Positions 1-6,918 of a stretch of 10,245 nucleotides of DNA are shown piece after piece (the first letter of the stretch is position 1; each line of letters begins with the position of its first letter). This DNA comes from JAHIVB01 sp964574705 (GTDB lineage Bacteria; Bacillota_I; Bacilli_A; Izemoplasmatales; Hujiaoplasmataceae). The notes beneath the pieces were generated by a model. It had not been told where the DNA came from. It saw only the letters and a list, made by a program, of their open reading frames with translations, and searched no databases. Position numbers and translations under genes: made by a program. The stretch spans positions 1 through 10,245 of the forward strand of contig CAZNOO010000033.1 in the NCBI GenBank assembly GCA_964574705.1, in the 5' to 3' direction.

Positions 1-24
1 GGTATATTTAACTAGCACAATAGG

Positions 25-1239
25 CTATGGCGTAATTCTTGTAGCATTGTCCAACAAACCGAATAAAGCAACAACGTTTGAGTCTGTGTTTGGGACTGTA
101 AAAGAATATTTTGGGCTTCCAGATATAATCGTTATTCCATCTTCTTCTGGGAAGTCTGCGTGTGCTGGTAAATACGTCACCACTACACTATATTCATCTT
201 CACTAAGTAAGATAAACCGAATTATAATTGTTGACTGGTCAGCAGTTTCTAATTCGACAATGTAATGTGTTTCGGTTGTCCATGGGTAAGAACCTATCAT
301 CGTGTAATTTTTATCATAATCGACGACTTGATGGTTATAGTTGTTCAATACGTTGAGGATATTATCTTCTATATTTGTATAAGTGAGATCAAGATCTCTT
401 TCAAAAACAGATCTTGATACTACATCAAGATTGATAGAGACTACTATTCTTTCGTATTGTATATTTGTCATGGTTACGTCAGTCAAGTCCATTTCTAAAA
501 CTCCCATCGATAGTTCTTCATATGAAATATCTTGAATGACGGTGTGGTTATAGATTACTTTTTCAAGGATTGAAAAAGCAATCATGAAAACAATTGTGAT
601 AAAGAGAGAAATTTTGATAAATAGATTTAAATCCATCAGTGGGTTCTTACTTGTCAATTCATCCGTTAAGGAATGATTAATTCTTCTTTGATAGAAGAAC
701 CGATAAGTGTAAATTGAAACAAGAAATAAAGTAATCAAAATCGATATTGTAGTCACAATAATCCAAATGTCAAATTGAGGTATCGAAATGGTAGGGAAAG
801 ATTCCTGTTCATAATAGGTTGGTCTACTTGCAAAATACTCAAATGAAAAAGTATGGATTGTATTATCACTAAACGTAATTTCAACTGTAATCGTATCATT
901 ATCAATGCATTTTCCGACAAATGTATTCGATGAAATCGATTGGGTTAAATCTTTATATAAAAATACGCGCACTTTGTCTGAAAATATGACTTCATCATCA
1001 GGGGCCTTAAAGACTATACTCACATCTTTATTTGTTTTTACTTGATATCCATAAGTATAATCTTGCATCGACTCGTTGTTGGGGACATATAACCGGAAGA
1101 CCCGGAAATAGATATCATCATCATAAGTTAAGATATTGGTATAGCTGATATCTTCATTGATGTTTACTACTCCAGGAGCGACGCAACTTGTCAAGGAGAA
1201 CACGAGAGCAATGACGAGAATCAATAATGTTTTTTTCAT
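25..1239 (-). CDS. Lipoprotein with two membrane spans, putative partner of the LytTR regulator
   Basis: I do not recognise a named family for this 404-residue protein. It begins with a lipoprotein signal peptide (MKKTLLILVIALVFSLTSC; lipobox LTSC, Cys19). An extracellular segment of about 135 residues follows, then a hydrophobic span at about 158-179, a short loop with a positive RFFYQRR patch at 180-186, a second span at about 206-225, and a C-terminal domain of about 175 residues. The positive-inside rule puts the loop in the cytoplasm and both large domains outside, which agrees with an N-terminal lipid anchor. The start has an AGGTGG ribosome binding site about 5 bases upstream. It lies 8 bases after the stop of the LytTR gene, so the two are almost certainly co-transcribed and probably translationally coupled. 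By analogy with LytTR regulatory systems, in which a membrane protein restrains a LytTR activator, a sensor or inhibitor role is inferred. A plain surface lipoprotein remains possible. Confidence 0.85.
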   Translation of the reverse strand: MKKTLLILVIALVFSLTSCVAPGVVNINEDISYTNILTYDDDIYFRVFRLYVPNNESMQDYTYGYQVKTNKDVSIVFKAPDDEVIFSDKVRVFLYKDLTQSISSNTFVGKCIDNDTITVEITFSDNTIHTFSFEYFASRPTYYEQESFPTISIPQFDIWIIVTTISILITLFLVSIYTYRFFYQRRINHSLTDELTSKNPLMDLNLFIKISLFITIVFMIAFSILEKVIYNHTVIQDISYEELSMGVLEMDLTDVTMTNIQYERIVVSINLDVVSRSVFERDLDLTYTNIEDNILNVLNNYNHQVVDYDKNYTMIGSYPWTTETHYIVELETADQSTIIIRFILLSEDEYSVVVTYLPAHADFPEEDGITIISGSPKYSFTVPNTDSNVVALFGLLDNATRITP

Positions 1240-1247
1240 ATTTCCAC

Positions 1248-1697
1248 CTACATTCTCAAATATTCTTTAAAGGAGTCATAATAGGAACGAGAGACTTCAA
1301 TTCGATCCTTGTTTTTCATTACAAGCGTAAATTTTCGGTTAAATTGAGGAATGATGACATGAATCATATGGATATTTACGACATATGACTTATGAATCCT
1401 TAAAAAACCATAGGGTTCAAATAGAGACGATATACTGTATAACTTCTCTTTTATGAAATACTCATGAGCCATTGTATGAGCGATTACATTATTGCCAAGT
1501 GATTCGATATAGACAATATCTTGATGGTTCAATACATGAAATGTTTGATCCGTTTTTCCGACGATTGTTTCGGCGTCATGAGAAGCTTTTTTTAGAACGT
1601 ATTCTTCGTCTTCATAGACAAAATCAACCTCATTTTTGCTGAGTTTTGCTTGGATTTCCAATAATTCATCAGAACGACCCAGATACTTGATTCTCAT
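1248..1697 (-). CDS. LytTR-domain DNA-binding transcriptional regulator without receiver domain
   Basis: This is a cytoplasmic transcription factor of about 149 residues. The C-terminal two thirds (about 53-149) is a LytTR DNA-binding domain: the characteristic FLRIHKSYVVN block lies at about 98-108 and VSRSYYDSFKEYL at the end, as in AgrA/LytR-type regulators. The N-terminal 50 residues are too short for a response-regulator receiver domain and show no phospho-acceptor pattern, so it should work without a classical histidine kinase. The frame is open up to an ATG at 1715, but the ATG at 1695-1697 is preferred because GGGTGA sits 4 bases upstream of it and a possible -10 at 1719-1724 would start the transcript near 1712. 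Its stop is 8 bases from the downstream lipoprotein gene. The pairing recalls streptococcal LytTR regulatory systems (HdrRM, BrsRM), in which the membrane partner inhibits the activator; that role here is inference. The target DNA is unknown, and autoregulation is typical of the family. Confidence 0.9.
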   Translation of the reverse strand: MRIKYLGRSDELLEIQAKLSKNEVDFVYEDEEYVLKKASHDAETIVGKTDQTFHVLNHQDIVYIESLGNNVIAHTMAHEYFIKEKLYSISSLFEPYGFLRIHKSYVVNIHMIHVIIPQFNRKFTLVMKNKDRIEVSRSYYDSFKEYLRM

Positions 1698-1718
1698 ATC
1701 ATCACCCATCAACATTTT

Positions 1719-1747
1719 ATCATAATGAATTCATTTTTCAATCACTG
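1719..1747 (-). promoter_or_regulatory. Possible promoter of the LytTR/lipoprotein operon
   Basis: On the minus strand a -10-like TATGAT occupies 1719-1724. The hexamer 17 bases upstream (CAGTGA, 1742-1747) is a poor -35. Transcription would begin near 1712, leaving a leader of about 15 bases that contains the GGGTGA ribosome binding site before the preferred ATG. A weak -35 is what one expects of a promoter that needs an activator, but this is an inference. Confidence 0.35.
1724..1735. promoter_or_regulatory. 12-bp perfect palindrome upstream of the LytTR gene
   Basis: AATGAATTCATT is a perfect palindrome overlapping the upstream edge of the possible -10 of the LytTR operon. It could be an operator, but AT-rich 12-bp palindromes occur by chance. 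LytTR proteins usually bind pairs of direct repeats, so it may belong to another regulator or to none. Confidence 0.25.
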
Positions 1748-1845
1748 TGTGGCAACTTACACAATATGAGATGTATGATGTATATTTTTGGAGTCTTTAA
1801 CACACGCATTGGAGATGGGGGCAAAAACGCAGGGCTCAGGGTAAA

Positions 1846-1874
1846 TTGCAAAAAGGGCCAAAAAATGGTATAAT
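1846..1874 (+). promoter_or_regulatory. Sigma-A promoter of the GNAT/DUF2188 genes
   Basis: The -35 TTGCAA (1846-1851) and -10 TATAAT (1869-1874) are separated by 17 bases, with an extended -10 TGG at 1866-1868. Transcription should start near 1881. It fires divergently from the LytTR operon, so the region at about 1698-1880 could hold shared control sites. Confidence 0.8.
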
Positions 1875-1900
1875 ATTTACGCAAACAATTGATATTTTTG

Positions 1901-1910
1901 AAGGAGATGA
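1901..1910 (+). promoter_or_regulatory. Strong ribosome binding site that questions the GNAT start codon
   Basis: AAGGAGATGA matches the ideal AAGGAGGTGA at nine of ten positions. The ATG at 1907-1909 lies inside this motif with no spacing from AAGGAG, so it cannot be the initiation codon served by it. The in-frame triplet at the right distance is ATT at 1916-1918, five bases after the motif. Confidence 0.6.
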
Positions 1911-2764
1911 CGCATATTCATAAAATAACGTATATCAATGATAAGAAATTTGAATACAATAAAGAATTAATCAAATCACTGCATACCTATAACAAATCTC
2001 AAACTGGCTATAGAGAGAAAGATAGCCGAGACTTTTATGTTTTTGAGAATGAGCTATTAGTTGGCGCTTGCCATACCTTACAAGCATCCGACTGGTGTAA
2101 AGTAAAAGGTATTTACTATAAAGATATCGATGCTCTTAAAGCATTAATGAATGATGTTAGAAAGTTTTACCGTGGAAATGTAGAAGGAATTCAGTTTAAT
2201 TCGGTACATGAACAAAGAGTACTCGATTTTAAGAACATCGGATTTAGCATTCACGGTGAATTGGAAGACATGCCAAGTGGCAACACAAATTTCTTCTTGC
2301 TTGACAAGAACCTAGAAAGTCTTGAAATTGACAAAGATTATCAAATGAAATCTTCCAGCGAGCCAATTCCATCCTATGATACGTTATTAAAAGCGGAAAT
2401 TAAAAAAACGAGAGAAGATCTTGATTTTTCTACCGAAGTAGTTGACTTGCAGTATGTAGTGCTTGACAATGATCAATTTGTCGGAGGAATCTATGGTAAT
2501 TTTCAATTTGAGTACTTGTTTATAAATGTATTGTTTGTTGACAAGTTATACAGAGGGAAAAGAATCGCTTCAAAACTGATGCATATGATCGAATCTGAAG
2601 CACTTGCGCGAAAAGTAGTAAACATCTATTTGACAACATTTGAGTTTCAAGCATTGGATTTCTATAAAAAAAATGGATATGAAGTCATAATGACGATAGA
2701 AGACTTTCCAAAAGATTTCGCGGAATATACACTTTATAAAAAATTAGAAACTTTATCAAAATAA
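1907..2764 (+). CDS. Tandem GNAT-fold acetyltransferase-like protein
   Basis: The C-terminal half is a recognisable GNAT domain: a beta-strand pair (VVLDNDQFVGGIYG), then LFVDKLYRGKRIASKLMHMI, which is motif A with the acetyl-CoA pyrophosphate-binding pattern RGKRIAS (about 2552-2572), and a closing ALDFYKKNGYEV block. The N-terminal half looks like a degenerate second copy (YVFENELLVGACH ... VLDFKNIGFSIHGELEDMP) without the RxxGxG/A signature. A GNAT fold with one active and one structural domain is therefore inferred; the substrate is unknown. It is the first gene after a strong divergent promoter and lies 30 bases before the DUF2188 gene. The start is uncertain: the frame opens with TTG at 1889 and ATG at 1907, but the only good ribosome binding site points to ATT at 1916. 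The listed ATG is a conservative choice. Confidence 0.8.
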   Translation: MTHIHKITYINDKKFEYNKELIKSLHTYNKSQTGYREKDSRDFYVFENELLVGACHTLQASDWCKVKGIYYKDIDALKALMNDVRKFYRGNVEGIQFNSVHEQRVLDFKNIGFSIHGELEDMPSGNTNFFLLDKNLESLEIDKDYQMKSSSEPIPSYDTLLKAEIKKTREDLDFSTEVVDLQYVVLDNDQFVGGIYGNFQFEYLFINVLFVDKLYRGKRIASKLMHMIESEALARKVVNIYLTTFEFQALDFYKKNGYEVIMTIEDFPKDFAEYTLYKKLETLSK

Positions 2765-2794
2765 AAACATAAACAAAGGGGTGAGGTAACAATT

Positions 2795-3013
2795 ATGACA
2801 CTTATGAAGAACTATACTGTTTTCTTGGATGAAAAATCAAGTAAATGGATTGTAAGAAGACACGGCTCGATCAAGAAATCTGATACTTTTGATACTCAAG
2901 CAGAAGCGGTTGAAAGAGCAAAAGACTTGGCAAATAAAACGGGTGGGAAAGTTAACATAATGAATAAAGAAGGAAAAGTAAGAGCTCAGGCTTTAAAATC
3001 AAACCAAAAATAA
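2795..3013 (+). CDS. Small DUF2188 family protein
   Basis: This 72-residue protein has the DUF2188 layout: a short N-terminal strand pair (YTVFLDEKSSKWIVRRHGS), then FDTQAEAVERAKDLANKTGGKV, an aromatic/TQ turn leading into an amphipathic helix, and a C-terminal strand with NKEGKVRAQ. The family is small, cytoplasmic and widespread, with no established biochemical function. The start has GAGGT at 2783-2787, seven bases upstream. An in-frame ATG at codon 4 is an alternative and would give the more usual length. The 30-base gap from the GNAT gene, without terminator or promoter, suggests co-transcription. The sequence is rich in Lys/Arg and could contact nucleic acid, which is speculation. Confidence 0.85.
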   Translation: MTLMKNYTVFLDEKSSKWIVRRHGSIKKSDTFDTQAEAVERAKDLANKTGGKVNIMNKEGKVRAQALKSNQK

Positions 3014-3136
3014 GAATGATTAAAATGTTGGTGAACAAGACTTCATTACTAACAATTAAAATAGTTAAGAATTTCTATAAGGTAACTTCATAAAATAAAG
3101 AGAATTAGCTAACTGCCAATTCTTTTTTTTGCTCCA
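3014..3136. other. Intergenic stretch after the DUF2188 gene
   Basis: The whole non-coding interval is 3014-3298. Its left part is AT-rich with no open frame of note and ends in a weak terminator. The right part, from 3137, holds the promoter and a leader of about 125 bases for the next lipoprotein gene. I found no recognisable riboswitch or RNA gene in it. Confidence 0.5.
3101..3130 (+). terminator. Weak intrinsic terminator after the DUF2188 gene
   Basis: AGAATT at 3101-3106 can pair with AATTCT at 3118-3123, enclosing an 11-base loop, followed directly by a run of eight T (3123-3130). The stem is short and AT-rich, so the T-run is the main argument. Confidence 0.55.
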
Positions 3137-3165
3137 TTGACAAATTGCGTTTTATAAACTATGAT
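3137..3165 (+). promoter_or_regulatory. Sigma-A promoter of the FN3-like lipoprotein operon
   Basis: The -35 is a perfect TTGACA (3137-3142), followed by a 17-base spacer and the -10 TATGAT (3160-3165). Transcription near 3172 gives a leader of about 125 bases before the ATG at 3299. Confidence 0.7.
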
Positions 3166-3298
3166 AATATTTGTGTGTATTTGAGTTCATTTTTATACAT
3201 TATGGCTAGTATCTAAAATAAATAAGTAGATTCGACCTAAATGGGATGACAAAGTAATTGATTCTATCAACATTGATGTTTAGACAGGGGAATCCTAA

Positions 3299-4804
3299 AT
3301 GAAGAAATTTATCACATTAGCACTTTTTATATTGGTATCTTTTAGTCTTTTTGGCTGTGATTTATTCGCGCGGACAGAAAGCACCGATTCACTAACAACA
3401 GCATCGACAAGTGAAGCGGTGACTTCAACAACGACGACATCTACTCCCTTTTCTGGGTACATTGGATATGCAACGAATCTTCAAATTGAACAAACGATTA
3501 TGCCATTGGCACAAAGGCTTCCTGAGCAGTTTTTCTATGCCAGATATACTGAAGTCAAATTCAATCCCGTCACAAAGGATTTATGCTTTCATGTCCTTAT
3601 AGGTGATACCGAATACATCGGAGCCAATTATTATTTAGTTGGAAGAGTTGTGGGTTCTACATTGAACGAAGATAGAACCGTATTTCGAATTGCAAGTTCC
3701 ACCGCAGATAAGAGCTTTTGCTTAAACAATATTGACCTTTCAGAGGATTATGAAGTCTTGATTGCAAAGTCCGATCAGGACGACTTAAATTCATCTTCCA
3801 CAATCTTTTCTGTATCTACATTGACATTATATGACCCCGCTCATGAAAGCAGAGGAAGAGTCGTTTTAGATGAAATTGTGGATAACAGTCCAAATTATCT
3901 CTTAACTTCAGAATTACCTTATATCGATCTTTCGATTCAATATGAGGACGTTCATCGGTGTATTGAACACATTGAAATTGTATTGTTCGCTGATTTTAAC
4001 AAAGAAGCAGTTAGAAGCATTAAACTTGATATTGATGAAAGTTACTATACTGGAGATATTCTCAATTTGACTCAGGTCCTATTTGAGGAGTTGTCGCCGA
4101 ATATGGACTATTTGATTCAGTTGTTCATCAGCGGAAATGACGGCGTCGATGATTTCACCGACGTCACTTTAGATACTTTTGCGATTACTTCCTCGACCTA
4201 TGAAAATGTTGAAATTGAAGATAGTTATAATAATCTGTATGCGGCGATTACTGGAACCGAAGTTGTTGGAGACCAAGTTGTATTTTCTTACAATGCAGTC
4301 AATGATGGATCATATATCTATAAAGATACACAAGTTCAAATTTCAATGTTGGTATCGATATACAACGGTAGTGAAATAACCTTATATAATTCATATAGTC
4401 TTGATATGGAAAGCCATTCATTTTCTGTTCCAATCGATGAACTGATGAATGGTGCGATTATTCAAATAACAGATTTACGACATCAATACGTGTTCTCGAA
4501 TTTGGTTATATCCCCCAATACCATTCCGTTTATAATCTATTACACCTCTTCAAACGGTCTGATTCATTTGGAAATTGGAGATTATTCTTTTACACCCCCC
4601 TCGGAGTTGAAACTTGACATAGTTGACTCAAATGGAAACATTATTGAAACCTTCAATCATATTTCAAGCATTACGGGTCCATATGACTTTTCGCCGACTG
4701 CCAATGTAAGTGCATATTCAAGTTATCATGCGGTGATTTCATATCAAGTAGATACCTTGATTGGCGTATTCGATCGTGAATTTGAGTCAGATTTAATTCC
4801 TTAA
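3299..4804 (+). CDS. Surface lipoprotein with Ser/Thr linker and fibronectin-III-like modules
   Basis: This 501-residue protein starts with a lipoprotein signal peptide (MKKFITLALFILVSFSLFGC, lipobox SLFGC, Cys20). A Ser/Thr-rich spacer at about 25-52 follows, a common tether between the lipid anchor and exported domains. The rest is beta-rich. It appears to be built of about four modules of roughly 100 residues (about 62-177, 190-298, 305-404 and 408-501). The first two end in patterns reminiscent of fibronectin type III strands, for example LSEDYEVLIAK near 147-157 and LSPNMDYLIQLFISGNDG near 265-282. I see no catalytic motif, so adhesion, binding or a structural role is most likely. The start has only a weak AGGGG about ten bases upstream. 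It is followed 42 bases later by a polytopic membrane protein, probably in the same transcript. The family is not recognised; the FN3 reading is from pattern alone. Confidence 0.85.
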   Translation: MKKFITLALFILVSFSLFGCDLFARTESTDSLTTASTSEAVTSTTTTSTPFSGYIGYATNLQIEQTIMPLAQRLPEQFFYARYTEVKFNPVTKDLCFHVLIGDTEYIGANYYLVGRVVGSTLNEDRTVFRIASSTADKSFCLNNIDLSEDYEVLIAKSDQDDLNSSSTIFSVSTLTLYDPAHESRGRVVLDEIVDNSPNYLLTSELPYIDLSIQYEDVHRCIEHIEIVLFADFNKEAVRSIKLDIDESYYTGDILNLTQVLFEELSPNMDYLIQLFISGNDGVDDFTDVTLDTFAITSSTYENVEIEDSYNNLYAAITGTEVVGDQVVFSYNAVNDGSYIYKDTQVQISMLVSIYNGSEITLYNSYSLDMESHSFSVPIDELMNGAIIQITDLRHQYVFSNLVISPNTIPFIIYYTSSNGLIHLEIGDYSFTPPSELKLDIVDSNGNIIETFNHISSITGPYDFSPTANVSAYSSYHAVISYQVDTLIGVFDREFESDLIP

Positions 4805-4846
4805 GCAAAAGATTATTAAATTCTGCAACCAATGAAAGGAACCCCT

Positions 4847-6193
4847 ATGAAAATGAATCGCTTTATGCATCGCTATCTTTCCATAGCTTTGATCGTTATT
4901 TCAGCAATGTACATCATCATCAGAATCGTGTTTCAGATTCCGTATTTATTCCCACTGGCAATTTTTTCTCCGGAATTCTTGATATTGATTCTTTCTACTA
5001 CATTTCTCATCATGAGCGAAGTAAAGAAGAAGGATGGAAATTCGGAAGAATTCCTGAATCGATTGAATCGATTCAGCCTCCTCGTTATCATCATTGCTTT
5101 CTTATTGTCTCTAACCTTGTATGCATCAGCGATTAATCTATATGCTTATTTGGACACTTCAACAACCTTCACACTCTATTGTTATGCACTCTTAATTTCA
5201 TTCATTGTTGTTTACGCCTTATTCAGAAACAAAACCAATTACTGGGTTTTCGACTTTGAAACGAGCAGCCGAAAAAGAGATATCTTCTTCAAATTGGTAA
5301 AGATGCTATCGAAAATCTCATTGTGGTTTTTAATTTCATTGATTCTGAGCTTATTTATCGGAGGTTTTTTGGATACTGATTTTATTTTTGGAAACTATAT
5401 GGTTGCATATCTATTGATTCTGATTCCAATTGCACTCATCCTAACCTCTATTTCAATCTTTGAGTTTGTAATAACGACCCAGTCGAAGGTAATTCTTGAA
5501 ACTGTGCCGTTCCTTTCAAAAACTGCACTCATATTGATTATCATTGCATTTGTCTTGAGGTTATTTAATACCTATATCACCGATGCAAACCTAATAAATC
5601 AAATGCACTCGATAATGTATCTTCCAACACCCGTTCCATCAATGAATTATTATATTTTAGCTTATTCATTTGCGATATTCTTTGAAATCATGATATTTCT
5701 ATTTGTCTATCTGTCGATAAGAAAGTGGTTGTCCAACAAAGGGCTTATGACTCTTTTACTTGTAATATATTCTACAGTGCGAGTTGCATTTCAGTCCGTA
5801 ATGCTATCCATCTATGTTTCTTTTGTCAGAACTTACCAATATAATATTTCGGTGGATGCCGTAACGACCATTCAGTATATCTTCTTTTCTATCATGAGCG
5901 CATTGTTCCTAGGATTGTTATACTACTTTTACAAAAACAAGCTACCAGGTATTCTCGAACTAATGTTTATACTAATCGCTAAACTATACAAGTATGCTTT
6001 TTTAAGACTGTTCCAAGACTATGTATATGACATATCGATTTCCTATTTTACGATTATTCTCACCGAAGCTATAAGTACAGTATTAATCATCATTATTGGA
6101 TTAAAACTTCACCGCCTTAAAATGAGTAATGTTTCCAAAGAACTCTCGATAAAAGAAGATACAATCAAGGGTTCTGTTCCCCAATCAAATTAA
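4847..6193 (+). CDS. Polytopic integral membrane protein, family not recognised
   Basis: This is a very hydrophobic protein of about 448 residues with about 11-12 predicted membrane spans, near residues 12-34, 40-57, 77-98, 107-126, 157-174, 183-209, 226-239, 267-290, 300-325, 340-362, possibly 367-380, and 398-420. A charged, hydrophilic tail of about 25 residues follows and is likely cytoplasmic. Loops are short and I see no ATP-binding, transporter-signature or catalytic motif, so no function is assigned. The frame is open from an ATG at 4832, but the ATG at 4847 is preferred because AAAGGA (4835-4840) lies six bases before it. No promoter or terminator is visible in the short gap after the lipoprotein gene, so the two are probably an operon and may cooperate at the membrane. 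A strong hairpin terminator follows. Confidence 0.85.
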   Translation: MKMNRFMHRYLSIALIVISAMYIIIRIVFQIPYLFPLAIFSPEFLILILSTTFLIMSEVKKKDGNSEEFLNRLNRFSLLVIIIAFLLSLTLYASAINLYAYLDTSTTFTLYCYALLISFIVVYALFRNKTNYWVFDFETSSRKRDIFFKLVKMLSKISLWFLISLILSLFIGGFLDTDFIFGNYMVAYLLILIPIALILTSISIFEFVITTQSKVILETVPFLSKTALILIIIAFVLRLFNTYITDANLINQMHSIMYLPTPVPSMNYYILAYSFAIFFEIMIFLFVYLSIRKWLSNKGLMTLLLVIYSTVRVAFQSVMLSIYVSFVRTYQYNISVDAVTTIQYIFFSIMSALFLGLLYYFYKNKLPGILELMFILIAKLYKYAFLRLFQDYVYDISISYFTIILTEAISTVLIIIIGLKLHRLKMSNVSKELSIKEDTIKGSVPQSN

Positions 6194-6215
6194 AGAAGAC
6201 TGAATTCTAAGATAC

Positions 6216-6246
6216 AAAGAAAGATGCAAAAAATGCATCTTTCTTT
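6216..6246 (+). terminator. Strong hairpin terminator after the membrane protein gene
   Basis: AAAGAAAGATGCA (6216-6228) and TGCATCTTTCTTT (6234-6246) form a perfect 13-bp stem with an AAAAA loop. The descending arm is itself T-rich and is followed by TTTTT at 6250-6254. A nominal ATG at 6247 directly after the stem is not a credible gene start. Confidence 0.85.
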
Positions 6247-6266
6247 ATGTTTTTCGAAGGATTGTA

Positions 6267-6272
6267 TATAAT
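6267..6272 (+). promoter_or_regulatory. -10 box for the first YdeI-like gene
   Basis: A perfect TATAAT lies just downstream of the preceding terminator, without a good -35 at 16-18 bases. A transcript starting near 6279 would carry GGTGG (6291-6295), eight bases before the ATG at 6304, which supports that start over the upstream in-frame ATGs. Confidence 0.45.
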
Positions 6273-6303
6273 GGAGTTATCTTCTTATACGGTGGTAAAA
6301 GTA

Positions 6304-6818
6304 ATGAATCAATCAAATATACAAGTAAATCAATTTCTTTCCAATGCCGTGAAGTGGAAAGAAGAGCTAAAAATGATACGACGGCTCTTAAACGAGACAG
6401 ATCTCAAAGAGGAATTCAAATGGTATGCCCCTTGCTATACTTATAATAATGCTAACGTTGCTATATTAGGCGGATTCAAGGATTACTTTGTTCTATCTTT
6501 TTTCAAAGGTGCCCTATTAAAGGATTCTATGAACATTCTATTGAAACCTGGAGAAAATACACAATCCGCAAGAATAATAAAAATGCATAGCCTTGAAGAA
6601 GTGATGAATTTGACTACAACCATCAAAGAATACGTTATCGAGGCTATTGAAATTGAGAAGGCGGGATTAAAAGTCGATTTTGAGCGACATTCAAAGTTAA
6701 ATTATCCAGAAGAACTCTCAAAAAAACTAGAAGAATCCTCAAACTTGAAAATTGCGTTTGAAAATTTGACGCCTGGCAGACAAAATGCTTACATCTTATT
6801 TTTTTCTGGGGCAAAGCA
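6304..6818 (+). CDS. ydeI: YdeI family (DUF1801/OmdA) protein, copy 1, cut at 3' end by assembly gap
   Basis: About 171 codons are readable before the N run. The sequence follows the YdeI pattern: an N-terminal helix NQFLSNAVKWKEELKMIRRLL, then EEFKWYAPCYTY, GGFKDYFVLSFFKGALLKD, AIEIEKAGLKVDF and LTPGRQNAYILFFSGAK. This corresponds to the DUF1801 domain followed by the OmdA (YdeI/OmpD-associated) C-terminal region. The biochemical role is unsettled; relatives have been linked to resistance to cationic antimicrobial peptides. The start at 6304 fits the family's usual N-terminus and has a weak GGTGG site; in-frame ATGs at 6247 and 6271 overlap the terminator region and the -10 box. By comparison with copy 2, roughly the last 24 residues are missing because of the gap, not because of a mutation. 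It is about 51% identical (60 of 118, hand-aligned without gaps) to the following copy. Confidence 0.85.
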
Positions 6819-6918
6819 NNNNNNNNNNNNNNNNNNNNNNNNNNNNNNNNNNNNNNNNNNNNNNNNNNNNNNNNNNNNNNNNNNNNNNNNNNNNNNNNNN
6901 NNNNNNNNNNNNNNNNNN
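6819..6918. other. Assembly gap of exactly 100 N
   Basis: The run is exactly 100 N, the usual placeholder for a gap of unknown size. Both flanks are YdeI-family sequence: the left needs about 73 more bases to finish its protein and the right about 157 bases to begin its own. The real missing sequence is therefore probably at least about 230 bases if order and orientation are correct. Confidence 0.97.

Noticed and set aside
47..265. Open frame of 72 codons on the plus strand
   Set aside because: It lies wholly inside the minus-strand lipoprotein gene, has no ribosome binding site, and its translation shows no recognisable pattern.
4179..4379. 66-codon plus-strand frame within the FN3-like lipoprotein gene
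   Set aside because: It is out of frame inside a continuous, signal-peptide-bearing coding sequence and has no supporting signals.
6247..6303. N-terminal extension of YdeI copy 1 from the ATG at 6247 or 6271
   Set aside because: The ATG at 6247 directly abuts the terminator stem and the one at 6271 overlaps a perfect TATAAT. The family's usual N-terminus begins at the ATG at 6304, which has a plausible ribosome binding site.
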